Shown: positions 46,747-57,395 of the stretch, piece by piece
Numbering within the stretch: the stretch's first letter is position 1
Layout of the letters: every line of letters begins with the position of its first letter
NCBI GenBank assembly: GCA_007922225.1
Contig: ML680098.1
Span: 5,377,679-5,441,678 of the forward strand
Reading direction: 5' to 3'
Length of the DNA: 64,000 nucleotides
Source of the DNA: Emydura subglobosa
Lineage: Eukaryota > Chordata > Testudines > Chelidae
Position numbers and translations under genes: made by a program
Notes under the pieces: model-generated
What the model was told of the DNA's origin: nothing
Seen by the model: the letters and a program-made list of their open reading frames with translations, nothing else
The model's database searches: none

Positions 46747-47727
46747 AGTGTTGTTGTAGCCCTGTTGGTCCCAGGATATTAGAGAGACAAAAAGGATGAA
46801 GCCGTGTCATTTACTGTACCAACTTCTGTTGGTGAGAGAGAGAGAGAGAGACACTTTTGAGCTACCTAGAGCTCTTCTTCAGGTCTTCAGGTCTGGGAAA
46901 GATACTTAGAGCATCACAGCTAAATACAAGGTGGAGCAGATTGTTTAGCATAAATTAACACATGTTGCAAGAGACAGTTCAAGGTGAAGTAGGCATGTGC
47001 AGGACCCATGGTGTCTGCAGGTTTTGCATCTGTGTGGCACCAGATCCTGTCATAACAGATGCAAAACCTGCAGACATATCTCCACTGCTATAATGATCGA
47101 TACCCCCACAACACACTTTTCAAGATCCATGGGTGCTACACATGCCTATCACAACATGTGCAGTACCCTCATCCAGTGCACTAAATGCCCCATCAACAAT
47201 TTATGTGCGTGAAACCAGACTCTCACTATGTTCGTGAATGAACTCTCACAGAAAAATGCTAAAAAAAGACAAAAGCACTGTGTCAACCATCGGCGAGCAC
47301 TTTTCACGAAACGATCACTCCATATTGGATCTTTCAGTCCTCACCCTCAAAGGAAACCTGCACAACACATTCCAAAGACAAGCCTGGGAGCTTAAATTCA
47401 TATTTCTGCTAGACCCTAAAAATCATGGACTCAGTAAAGACATTGGATTTATGACTTATTACAACAATCTGTAACCCACTAACCCTCCTTTGTCCTACAA
47501 CTGCAGAGATGTGAACTGCCTACTTTACCTTGAATGATCTGTTGCAATGTGTGTTAATTACTTATACTAAACAATCTGTTCCACCTTGTATTTAGCTGTG
47601 ACACTCTGAGTATCTTTCCCAGACTTGAAAAAGAGCTCTATGCATAAGTTCTAAAGCTTGTCTCTTTCACTAACAGAATTTGGTCCAATAAAAAAAAAAT
47701 ATCACCCATCTTGTCTCTCTGAAGACA
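46747..47727 (+). mobile_element. Penelope-like element copy, head-to-head folded
   Basis: The right part (47055-47727) encodes a broken GIY-YIG-endonuclease-like tail: LIQCTKCPINN, a frameshift at about 47200-47210 where a YVGET-like motif should be, then NSHRKMLKKD, GEHFSRNDHSI and NTFQRQAWELKFIFLLD to a stop near 47474. A 3' region with AATAAA-like and A-rich sequence (near 47690) follows. The left part (46747-47033) is the reverse complement of the 3' end plus a scrap of the endonuclease region, internally deleted. Penelope-like elements are retroelements with a reverse transcriptase and, in many families, a C-terminal GIY-YIG nuclease; they often carry inverted terminal copies. Only the tail is present. 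Inactive. Confidence 0.7.
47013..47075. repeat. Perfect 21-bp inverted repeat at PLE junction
   Basis: 47013-47033 and 47055-47075 are perfect inverted copies (start GTCTGCAGG, end CCTGCAGAC) separated by a 21-base loop. This is the junction between the reversed left part and the forward right part of the Penelope-like copy, not an independent regulatory hairpin. Confidence 0.85.
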
Positions 47728-48426
47728 TGACCTGTACAAACCTGACATGCCCAACTTTGGCCAAGCTCAGAGCTTCATCCTGCTCTTTTACAATCACATG
47801 TCAAATATAGTCCATCTGAAGTGCATTCAAGTTGACGTTTTAACTAAAATGATAGGGTTACAACATGTCCGAGTCAAAAACACATGAGTAATATCTTTGC
47901 AGGATGAACATTAAAGTGTTTATTAAGTTGGGGAAAATATAGTATTCTACAAATGCATAGACTAACAACTACTGATGCGATTAAAATACTTAAGCAAGGA
48001 TGCTGATGTCCTGATATTTTACCAAAATTTCTCCTCTATCTCACCAGGAAAAAAAAAAGTACAGTGAAGGACCGATGAGAACTCTGTGCCAGGGCATTGG
48101 CTTCACATGCATTCAAAGAATACAGTACCACCTACTGAAACACCAACACCATTTTGTGCAGCACAGTGTCCTCTGCTAGCCTTAATCTGATACAGCAGTT
48201 TGTTTCAGTGCTGACTCAAAAGGATCAGTGCCACTTAGTCACTAGTCACCCTGCCCTATTATTTCCTTCCTATTTAGCCAAGTATTATGGCTACAGATAA
48301 ATTGGGGGGAAAGTAATATGAGTTTCAAAAGGAGTGGGATCTATGTTAGGGGACCTTACCTCAAAGGCCACTCCTTATTGTGGCACCGAACTGTGCTAGT
48401 TACACCACCATGCTTCGGGGCATCCC
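47728..48426. other. No recognised gene or repeat
   Basis: Nothing supported between the Penelope-like copy and the next MITE. Confidence 0.4.
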
Positions 48427-48809
48427 AAGGGTATGGCTACACTACAAAATTATGTTGACTTAAGTTACGTCAGCATACAGTAATTAAATCACTTTTGCGT
48501 GTCCTTGTGTCAGCGGCACCTGTCCCCATCAGGAGCGCTTGTACCAACTGTACTGCCAGCATGGGGCACTGTGGGATGGCTTCTGAAAGCCAGGAACAGT
48601 CGTAAGCAACACAGTGTCTACACTGATACTGCGTCTACCTAACTACGTCAACACTGACTCTACAGCTCTTGTGGAGGTGGAGTTATTAAGTCAGTGTAGC
48701 AGGGCAGTTATGTTGGCAAAAGCAAAATTTTAGTGTGGACACTTACAGAATTAGGTCAACATAAGCTGCCTTGCATCGACCCAACTCCATAGTGTAGACC
48801 AGGTCTGAG
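48427..48809. mobile_element. Foldback MITE (GGCTACACTAC / GTGTAGACC ends)
   Basis: The left end GGGTATGGCTACACTAC and right end AGTGTAGACCAGGTCTGAG are diverged inverted ends. Inner arms include ATGTTGACTTAAGTTACGTC at the left and GAATTAGGTCAACATAAGCT at the right, which pair. About 380 bp, no coding capacity. The form resembles hAT-associated foldbacks I know from turtles. No clear target duplication found. Confidence 0.65.
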
Positions 48810-49064
48810 TTAATGAAAATGGTACTGGAGAATCCACAACAAAGGCAGTCCAAAAGGACATTCTTTGTTGCTTGTCTGCATGGGAAGAGGGAAAAGGCCA
48901 TCCCACCCACCCAAATGGTGCTGAAGAGACAGACTCCACTTGGGCATTCCCATGAGGGGAATGAAGGAAAACACATGAAATGACTTCAAGACCTAGCATC
49001 AAATGAAGCTGTTTTCCTGTGCCTATTACAAACCAACTGTTTTCTTGTGCCTATTACTTTTGTT
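48810..49064. other. No recognised gene or repeat
   Basis: Contains a near-direct repeat, TTTTCCTGTGCCTATTAC at 49011-49028 and TTTTCTTGTGCCTATTAC at 49040-49057, spaced 29 bp apart. Otherwise unassigned. Confidence 0.5.
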
Positions 49065-49240
49065 ACTCAATCTTCCCCCTCCATTCCATCCAGACTCCCT
49101 TGTTTGCCTGTAAGCAATGTGGGGCAGGGACTGTTGTTTACTATATGTTTGTATGTCTATACAATATACTATATGTATATGTCTAGCACAATGGGCCTCG
49201 GAACTGGTTGGCCTTTTGATACTACCATAATGCCAATGCT
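49065..49240 (+). repeat. Interspersed repeat tail (GGGGCAGGGACTG type)
   Basis: GCCTGTAAGCAATGTGGGGC, AGGGACTGTTGTTTACTA and CTAGCACAATGGGCCTCGGA match the order of the repeat at 5765-5940, with an insertion of a TATA-rich microsatellite-like stretch (49140-49180). Confidence 0.6.
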
Positions 49241-49264
49241 AAATAACATCAATAATTCTCCAGG

Positions 49265-49372
49265 AGTTGTTGGGCTAGATGCTGGAATCATTGGTGACAT
49301 CTATGGCCTGTGTTCTGCAGGAGGTCAGACTAGATGATCATAATGTTTCTTTCTAGCCTTCAGATCTACTAA
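49265..49372 (+). mobile_element. CR1-type LINE 3' end
   Basis: GTTGGGCTAGATGCTGGAAT, GACATCTATGGCCTGTGTTC, TGCAGGAGGTCAGACTAGAT and GATCATAATGTTTCTTTCTA are the 3' terminal region of a CR1 LINE in forward orientation, ending near AGATCTACT. Less diverged than the other CR1 pieces here. Only the end is present, as usual for 5'-truncated CR1 copies. Confidence 0.8.
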
Positions 49373-51115
49373 AGGCTTGCCTGATTGCAATTCTCCAGCT
49401 AATATATATTAAGTAGATTTATATTTAATTAAATTATGTTATACAGTTCAGTTAAAATTACTAGCTCTAGCATAAAGTGATGCAAAATTAATTTAAATAC
49501 AGTGCTAAAATCTCTCTTACATGGTTGAATAATTACTGTGATACAATTTCAATAGGGCAAAGATCAGAAATGTTTCACATGAAAATCATTAAGAGCATCC
49601 CAACTGGATAGGCATTTAAGACAACATAGCTCAATACGTATAAAGTTAACCACAAAAGCCCACTACAGAAATAGAGTAAAAAGATTTAAAAAGCGAAGTG
49701 AGATAAGTTACACAAGCCAGTCATTAAATATATATTTTAAAAATTATTTTACAATAGTTTTGGATAACCCACATTATTTATAATCCAGGTTTTCTCATAT
49801 TAATGTACAACCATGCTCTAAGCAATATGCCTGGCTTATTTCAGCTAGACACAATAACTTTATGCATTTCATTTTATTTAAAGTGTGCATTAAACAAACT
49901 GACAAAATTAATTTGCATGTGTGAATTTAGTGTGTGAAAAAGTGCTAGACTGAAAGCTAGAGCTAAAATAGTTTGGAGTGAATAGTTTATTCAGTAAATC
50001 TTTTCTTGTTTTTTGTTTGTAAATTTTCTCTTGGAAAATTACTTATTCTCTTGAACGTTTTCATTCTTTATCATTATACATGGAATGATTTCTACAAACA
50101 ATTTTCTATCTATAGATCATTTGTGATCAATTTGCTACAAGTATTCTGTTTTTGAAATTTGAGCAATGATAGCTAGCTTTGATTGGACACAAAAGTCACA
50201 TGACATGATTCTATTCCCTGACTGGATAAACATGAGTCAGAATCAGGTTGCAGGTGGGAATATTTGTTTGCATGAATTCAAGATTTGATTTCTATGAATT
50301 TACTGTAATACTCACTGTTTCAGTGAACATCCCTGCTGGTAAACTTGTTTGCTGGAATACAAAGTGGGTGTGATTACAGCTGGAGCTTATCTGAGCACAG
50401 TTGTGGAGGGATTCAGCCATCTTGTACTGAAAGTCTTGGAGACAAACAATCCATAGGGTAGGTACAGCACAAATTTCCCTGTACTGCCTGGTCAACATGC
50501 CTCTGCTCTCTTCTTGAACGATCACCTCTCCATCAGCCTTTTTCCAACATTTGCCTAGCACTGGTGCAGCTCCATCAGTCATAGCATTGGTGGAACTGCT
50601 AGGGAATGTAGGACTGCAGGTGTTTTCACCATTCTGTCATGCTCTGATCAGAGTTAGACAATGGGGTGATAAATAAAAGCTCATGCTTGCTCTGTTTTAG
50701 TGCTCACAACACCAACAACGCAGTTGTAGACAAGGCCCCGGGGCAGAAAAGTCTCCATGACCCATTCAATCTCTGGTCTCGCTGTTTGTGATATAGGTGC
50801 CTCTGCACTGACATCCAAGCAGGATTTTTCAGAAAATACTCTATTTGTATTTTGAAAAACTACCTTCACCTAATATAATTTAACAGTCCAATTCCTGGAG
50901 GGGCAGTATAGATGAATTTCAAGCCACCCTGTTCCCAGATCTCATACACCAACACAATCCCCACACAGCTACCCAGAATGCTCACAGGACAGCCTATCAT
51001 TCATCACAACTCTATGGCTAGGAGAGGCAAGGTTGATAGGTCCTCCTTTGGCTCTCAAAGGCTTCACAATATTAATTAAAGTCAACAGAGAATTTTATGC
51101 ACTGGAGAGAGAAGT
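49373..51115. other. AT-rich, repeat-poor stretch
   Basis: 49380-50100 is strongly AT-rich with no foldbacks or SINEs recognised. Possible conserved non-coding DNA, but not testable here. No exon supported. Confidence 0.4.
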
Positions 51116-51134
51116 GGGGGGGGGGGGGGGGGGG
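51116..51134 (+). repeat. Poly-G run (19 G)
   Basis: Nineteen uninterrupted G, the longest homopolymer of G in the window, followed by CGGGGAGGG. Confidence 0.95.
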
Positions 51135-51325
51135 CGGGGAGGGAAGGATGACAGGAAGCAGTAAATAAACAGAGGCCAAAACAGCTGAAAGAAGCTTACA
51201 GAGAAGTGCCCTAGGGTGCTCATCAGCCTCTCTGCAAGGGATGGGATATGTCAAAGGCAGGGAAGGTTAGCTGCAGCTATTATGAAGTAGGAGGGACTGG
51301 GGGAGCTGCTATTATTTAACGGAAT

Positions 51326-51440
51326 GACAGATGGTCTGGTGGTTAAGACACAGGAAATGTTTTGTTCTGTTTCTGCTGCAGACTTCCTTTGTGACATCGG
51401 GCAAGTCATGTATATGTTTGAGATCACCGTCTGGATTTAG
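51326..51440 (+). repeat. tRNA-derived SINE, forward, decayed
   Basis: An A-box-like TGGTCTGGTGG at 51332-51342, then TTAAGACACAGGAA, a decayed B-box region, and the core GCAGACTTCCTTTGTGACAT and CGGGCAAGTCATGT. The tail is lost. Confidence 0.7.
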
Positions 51441-53184
51441 GGGATGAACTGACACACATACACGCCTGTGTGCATGCACGTTCTGCACATTACAGATCAC
51501 AGCTTCTTTACTCTACCTCTGGCCATTGGAAAAAAAGGCAAATTTGAAAGATGTGATATTATGGGTGGGAATAAACATCATTAGCCCTGGAAAAAAAATC
51601 TCAGAAGCCTCTCACGAGAAAAAAAGAGATACAAGACTTGCTTTCAAACCCACAGTCTACTTCAGTGCCAGCAAGCCAGCAGTCTGAAATATTATACAGC
51701 ACAGAGGAATTAAGGGCCAGATTTCTCAAATAAATCAGGTATGCAGTTGTACATTCAGTGTTCAAAGTAATTAGCATGAGAGTGAGGGAGGGGGAAAAGG
51801 GTTGCCACTTCTTGAGCTGTGTCAGCTCCTTCAGGCCCCCTTAGGGGAGGGTAAGTTGCACCTGCTTTCTGCCAGTACAATGTGTGTGTGTGTGTGGACT
51901 CCCTCTGTGGTCAGGAGGCATAGACCCTGTGGTGCAAATCTTTAACAGGAGGGTTTTCCATAGCACCACAAAGTTAAGTGATTGCAGACTTACACAAAGG
52001 GTAATTTGCACCTAAGGGTCTGTTCTGTTTCAACAGTTGCAAGTTTGCACAGCGACATTGGCCCTAAACAGCAGAGTAATTATTAAAATAGGATGTATTT
52101 GACACAAAGGTCCATAGATACTACACCCTAGGGTTAGTCCCAAGCTGCAAAGTTTGGACCTGGATTCGGAACACCCAGAAGTTTAAGAGGCTATTGGGAA
52201 GATTTGATCTGGCCCATCATAAAGATTTACTTGGGCTTTGAAAAACTGAGGTCTGTGTTCGACTTTCAAAACCATCCCCAGAGTTCAGGGAGTTTGATCT
52301 GGACCCATTTCTACTAGAGTGTGTGCTATTTACAATTAAAGTCAGCACTGGTTGTGCCCCAGAGAAGATAGAATCCATTGTAAATTCTAGCATGGAGAAT
52401 GTACAAAGGAATAAAATAGGAGAACCAAGTTGATTTACAGGCCTTCTTTCCCCCGGATGATGATAGTACAACTTTGCCCACAAAGGAAATAAAAAGCCTT
52501 TGTGGGTACATTCCGGAATACTGAAAGTGGAACAGTTAAGAAAATACACTATATTATTGCTGCCCCATGGAACTACAGTAAGGGCATAAGGTAATCACAG
52601 ATGAACTAATCACAGCTAGAATTGATATCAAGTCCTACTATTACAGCGATAGAGATCTGAATCCATGTGCCAGCAGGATTGCTGGGAATGGAGAAAGGGC
52701 CAAATTCAAAAACACATGATTTTTTTTTTTTTTTTTTTTAAAGTAACAGAGTTTGGTACGTATACAAACAAGACGTCCTGGAAGCACAATTCCCTGAGCT
52801 ACACCAACTTAGCAGCTAAATATCCAGAGCCTGCGCAGGAAAGAAAGGAGGGAGGGGTGTGTCATCCACATCTTTTAGAAGAGGAGGAGAGGGGAAGTAG
52901 CTGCATTTATTTAAAACTAGTGATGCACAGCAACATATATGTTCCAGGGCCATTCATTTTAAAGTCAGGCTATACCATGGTATTTTTGTTTGAGCGAGAA
53001 ACTGTTTAGTAGAACTGCCCCTTCTTATGACTATTTAGTTCCATACAGCTTTTTACAAGGGATTTTCATTAACTTGTTCATCCAGGAGGATACTGAATCA
53101 CATTTAAGAATATATGACACACAAACACACTGGTTTTTTTAAACTGCGAATCCAATACTTTATCTTTAGAATTACTCTTGAAAC
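51441..53184. other. Mostly unassigned; simple repeats
   Basis: A (TG)n tract lies at about 51882-51896 and a run of 20 T at 52720-52739. 52130-52310 has foldback-like phrases (AAGTTTGGACCTGGATTCGG ... GAGTTTGATCTGGACCC). No exon supported. Confidence 0.45.
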
Positions 53185-53285
53185 CAAATTCTGCTTTGTT
53201 ACACCACTGTAAATCCAAGTAATGCCACTGAAATCAGAGTTGCTCCAGATTTACGCTAGTGTAACTGAGCAGGAGACGCTCCCAG
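53185..53285. repeat. Foldback repeat (CAAATTCTGCTTTGTTACAC)
   Basis: ACCAAATTCTGCTTTGTTAC at the left pairs with GTGTAACTGAGCAGGAGA at the right. The centre is ATGCCACTGAAATCAGAGTT. Same family as 37262-37360 and 19105-19190. Confidence 0.65.
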
Positions 53286-54247
53286 AGGTGTAGGTTTGGT
53301 TTTGTTTGACTTCAGTGGGAGCTGTATTGTGTCCTTAAGTGGGAACTGTTTTTTTAGTTAGGGAGCATCCTTGAACTCCTCCCCACCAATACTATTCTGG
53401 AGCATAGATAAGTACAGTAGCAGCCATCACCCTCAATGTGCAGCCTTTTAGATCTTCACTGTCTTAGAGAGCAGGTATCCAGAGGCTGCTGCTATAGCCA
53501 AGCCATGTGAGCACCAGTTAATGAGGTGTCACCATTTCAGCTTCTTTGGCTTGTGCCCTGCTTGAAAACTAGCCACTCCATACTTGCATGGCCCTATGAC
53601 ACACAGTCAGTACGACTTTTGGTTCAATTGACAATGTAACTACCATTGTAGTTTGAGAATCCCCATTCACGGGTCAGCAAGTGAAATGAGCTTCCTCCAA
53701 GCCAGCTAATCCATGCAGCCAGAAACGTTTCCAGCTGATCCTTTACTGAACTTGTTTACTTCAGATAGGAGAAGGCGCTAAAGGAGAACACCACCATGAA
53801 TATCAATTTTGCATGGGAACTATTCAATTTGCATTTTTTCAGACTATAACTAAATGCGGATGCAAATCTGCAGGTTTTGATAAAGTCTGCAAAAGGAGAA
53901 AAATAATCTGTGGACATAGATGAGAGAAGTCCATAGAAAATTATTAGACTACATGCAGAGAGAAAGGTTTGCAAATACAGGATTTTACTTTTATTGATCT
54001 GTGCTCTTATTTTGAACAGGCAGATGAAAACCATCAATTAACTCATTGAAATTATGATTGCTCACAGAAGACCATTTTTCCAACATCAAGCTGGTGCAAA
54101 TGATTTAACAAGGATTTTCCTCCTTGAATCTGCCACAGGCTCATAAAGCATGTCACTTACCTCCCACTTTCCCCACCTGATCACAATTCTTGTCTACGTT
54201 TGTGGAGCATTTTCAAACCTGCAAATAAAAAGCACTATACTGTATGA
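53286..54247. other. No recognised gene or repeat
   Basis: The 93-codon reverse frame at 53756-54037 is AT-rich and has no recognisable domain. Confidence 0.4.
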
Positions 54248-54425
54248 GTTTGTCTACACACCACAGCAATGTGCGCAAGAGGGATGTGATTTCTAAAGCA
54301 CATCAACGTGTTGTGTACTAACTGTCCTGTGTAGACCTTGCTGGCATGAACTAAAAGTTCCCTAGGGTGCATTAATGTAGAAATCACATCCCTCAAGTGA
54401 GCATTGCTGTGTCACGTAGACAAAC
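54248..54425. mobile_element. Foldback MITE with GTTTGTCTACAC ends
   Basis: The left end GTTTGTCTACACACCACAGC pairs with the right end GCTGTGTCACGTAGACAAAC. The next inner pair is AGAGGGATGTGATTTCTA and GTAGAAATCACATCCCTC, almost perfect. About 178 bp, non-coding, hairpin-forming. A fragment related to its interior lies at 6725-6850. Confidence 0.8.
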
Positions 54426-54579
54426 CTAAACACAACATGGTGAGTAGACCTTTGCTGTTATTCAGCAGATAGTAAAGAAATAGAGCATTGATTCTCCTCA
54501 TGGCTTTATGGTACTGGGTAAAATGAAACAAGTGATGAGAAAAACAAGGGTAAGTGAGACAATTCACAGATGCGTAGAG

Positions 54580-54690
54580 TAGGCCAGGTCCTCAGCCGTT
54601 GTACATTGGTGTTACTCCACTGAAGTCAATGGAGCAAGGCCCATTTACACTGCCCAAGGAGCTGGTTCACGGTCTTAACCCAAGTGAACT
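54580..54690. repeat. Foldback repeat (ACTCCACTGAAGTCAATGGAG centre)
   Basis: The centre CTCCACTGAAGTCAATGGAG is a near-palindrome. The outer parts GGCCAGGTCCTCAGCCGTTG and GGAGCTGGTTCACGG pair weakly. Member of the foldback class. Confidence 0.5.
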
Positions 54691-56424
54691 CTATCCTATA
54701 AGGAAGCCAAAGCTAGCTCAAGGCAGTTAGCTCAGTTAATGATGGGCAACAAAAAAGGACAATAAGATCTTATGTGCTGTAATGGTCTAATTTGTTTAAC
54801 AACATTCAATTTTCCAACTTGAATTTAGCCAACAAAGTTGAAATTTGCAAAACTGATCCCTGGTGTAAGCCCTGCCAAATCAGCAGTTACATCAGGGATG
54901 ACTTTGATACAATAGCCATAATCCGTGGTTAGAAAGGAAGTGTTATTGTTCCATGCAAATCCCAGCCAGATGACAAGTTATTGTCTGCTTCTGCTAAGAA
55001 CAGCCAGTTTGTGAGAGACATGCTGTACAACATTTCAAACATGAAATACAATATTTAATAACATTAGAAGCAAAGTACCCCCACTTGTCTTTGGCTGATT
55101 CCCACTGCACCAAAGGGAACTGCTGTTTGAAAGAAGACTGCACTATATCTCTCTCTCATTACAAATCAGGCCAACTGCTTTCTGGAGCGCATATTAAAAA
55201 CTAGGGTTGAGCAAAACTGGAGAACTTCAGCATGGGATGTGGGTTCGTCTGTGGATCAAAAAGTTCTGCCAAAAGCCAGAACACAAAACACTCCTCCTTA
55301 ATATGGGGGGAAAAAAACAACAAACCCAAACACTAACACTAGCCAATGCCTAATGAAGCAAGTGCCCTTCCACCCAACCCCACCTACCAGGTCTTTATCC
55401 ACCCCTGGCAAGTCTTGCTTTCTCATCATTATGCTGTGGGAGGCATGGATACCAGATGCCACGGTGTCTTTGCTAGCTGTTTCCCTGATAGAGAGCTAGG
55501 TTATATTCTGCCTTCAAGAGTGCTCAACTCTGCCATCATACCATTTCAGGTTCTATTCAACAAAACAAGTACAATACATCACGGTGAGTTCAGATTGCAC
55601 TTACCCCATTTATATCAACTGCTATCAAACAAGGATCAGAGCCTGTGAGAAGAGCTAAATAAGTAACATGGCTTTTGTTTCCATACTCAAGTTTAACATT
55701 CATTTGTTTGCTGCAAAATAATCACATAGTAAATTAAAATCCTCTTTCATTAGAGCAATTTTACACTAATTAAATTTTTTCATGTGCATGATTTATCTGC
55801 ATCAAACAGTCACTTTATTGTCAGCATACAGCATTCATCCTAATCTCTGTGCAACAAAGGATAACAGCCTGGAATAAAGACTGAAAATATGAAGGATGTA
55901 AAATACCTTAATCTACATGATGAGTGCTTCAGAAAACTAGGCAGATTGGATCTAAAGCCAATCATAGGCTGGCCTAGTATCTTGGTGGGACACCTTCAAA
56001 AACTAATAATTGAGATACAAAGGAGTAATTTAAAAAGTGCAGATATATTCAGAGAAGCAAGTATGAAAAAGCAGCACTTACTTATGGCCTCCTTCTTCTC
56101 TTTGTTTTTGAGATATATCTACTCATTCACTGATAAAAATCAGTTTTAGCCCTTAGCTCTCAGCCCTGCATAGGAGAGTCAAGTATGGGAGAGGGAGCTC
56201 TGGATGTATCCTTCTTCTGCATTCCTAACAAAAAAATGTGTTAAGTAAGTTCCAGTGGTGGAAACTTTCATGGTGCATGAGAAGGAAAAACTACAGCTTG
56301 ATCTCCAGATCCCAGATTGACCAGGCATATTTGAGATGGAAGTGTCACTGAGAGAGAATAAATATGGAACCCAACATTTTTTTTTTAAACACAGAGTCGC
56401 TTTGCTGATTGCAGTGTCAAACTC
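54691..56424. other. No recognised gene
   Basis: Frames at 55346-55648 and 55889-56149 have no recognisable content. A short GGGTTGAGCAAAACTGGAG phrase near 55204 may be a repeat fragment. Confidence 0.4.
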
Positions 56425-56668
56425 CAACGGCAGACTAGCACGTGGCAAGCCAGGGGATGAATCTACAGCTGCAGAAAAGCTACTTCGCCACATGGACCCT
56501 GCTATCATACACTACAAGTTCCACCTGGGAACTTTTAGTCAAAGTCAAAGCACACTATGGATCTTTCAGCACATGGAGGCAGGGTGCACACAGCACAGCA
56601 AGTTAGTGCATCGTAGATTCACACCTTGGCTTGCTGCTGGCTAACTCGCCGTGTACACAAGCCTAAGA
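56425..56668. mobile_element. Foldback MITE fragment (AAGCCAGGG ... CCTTGGCTTG)
   Basis: GGCAAGCCAGGGGATGAATC at the left pairs with GATTCACACCTTGGCTTGCT at the right. The interior has GGACCCTGCTATCATACACT and AGGCAGGGTGCACACAGCAC as the next pair. The right end is GTGTACACAAGCCTAAG, the inverted form of a CTTGTGTACAC end. The left terminal repeat is not clear. Non-coding. Confidence 0.6.
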
Positions 56669-57004
56669 TAAAAAATGGAGTTCTGCCTGACAAGTATGAG
56701 CAGAACCAAATACAAAGAGACTCAGAAGTGTCTCTTATTCTAATCATTCTGAATTTCAGGAACAGACCTAAACTATTCCAAACCAATAGGACCTTCTTTC
56801 TTGGATGCAGCTCAAACATGGACCTTTTTATTATTATTTCTAGAACTTCATAAACATGCACAGTGTTTTTCAGACACCTAAAAGAAAGTGTTCCCAGTTC
56901 CTTCCAGGAACATCCGTTCTTCGAAGATTTCCATCATTTGGGGCTGGGGTCTGGAAGAATTCCAGGAGTTTCCCAATGCCGCTAACTCGATGGTTGACCT
57001 TGTG

Positions 57005-57115
57005 CAAGCAACTTAAGCTTGGATTTTAAAGGAACAAATGGGAGTTAGGCACCTGATTCCCACTTAAAAATAACAGGAGTTGTGTGCTTAACTCCTTTAG
57101 TCTCCTTTGAAAATC
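57005..57115. repeat. Foldback repeat (GGATTTTAAAGG ... TTTGAAAATCCCAG)
   Basis: CTTGGATTTTAAAGGAACAA at the left pairs with TCCTTTGAAAATCCCAGTCC at the right. Inner arms GGGAGTTAGGCACCTGATTC and GTGCTTAACTCC also pair. It appears to have inserted into the SINE that continues at 57116. Confidence 0.65.
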
Positions 57116-57255
57116 CCAGTCCAAACTTACCTTGGTCTTAACTGCCCCATCTGTAAAATGGGGAGAGCAATGCAACACCCATCTACCTTCCAGAGGTATT
57201 GTGAGGATTAATGGTTGCAGAGAACTTTGAAAATGAAGCACTCAGAAATGCAAGG
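57116..57255 (+). repeat. MIR/turtle-type SINE, forward; interrupted head
   Basis: GCCCCATCTGTAAAATGGGG, then TACCTTCCAGAGGTATTGTG, AGGATTAATGGTTGC and TTTGAAAATGAAGCACTCAG is the core and tail. The expected core start (TTGACCTTGTGCAAGCAACT) lies at 56994-57013, before the foldback, so the SINE is split. Confidence 0.7.
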
Positions 57256-57289
57256 AATTATCTTTTAAAGGCCATTCCCTTTACTCATA

Positions 57290-57395
57290 TCAAATATTGC
57301 CCTACTTTGCAAATACTCCCATTGATTTCAATGGAGCTACTCATAATGTAAAATACAATTGAGCATGAGAAAGGATATCATGATTTGGCTCACAA
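57290..57395. repeat. Foldback repeat (CATTGATTTCAATGGAGC centre)
   Basis: Near-palindromic centre CTCCCATTGATTTCAATGGA, with weakly pairing flanks GCAAATACTCC and GAGCTACTC. Foldback class. Confidence 0.5.

Noticed and set aside
47013..47075. microRNA-like or terminator hairpin
   Set aside because: The inverted repeat is fully explained as the junction of the folded Penelope-like copy.
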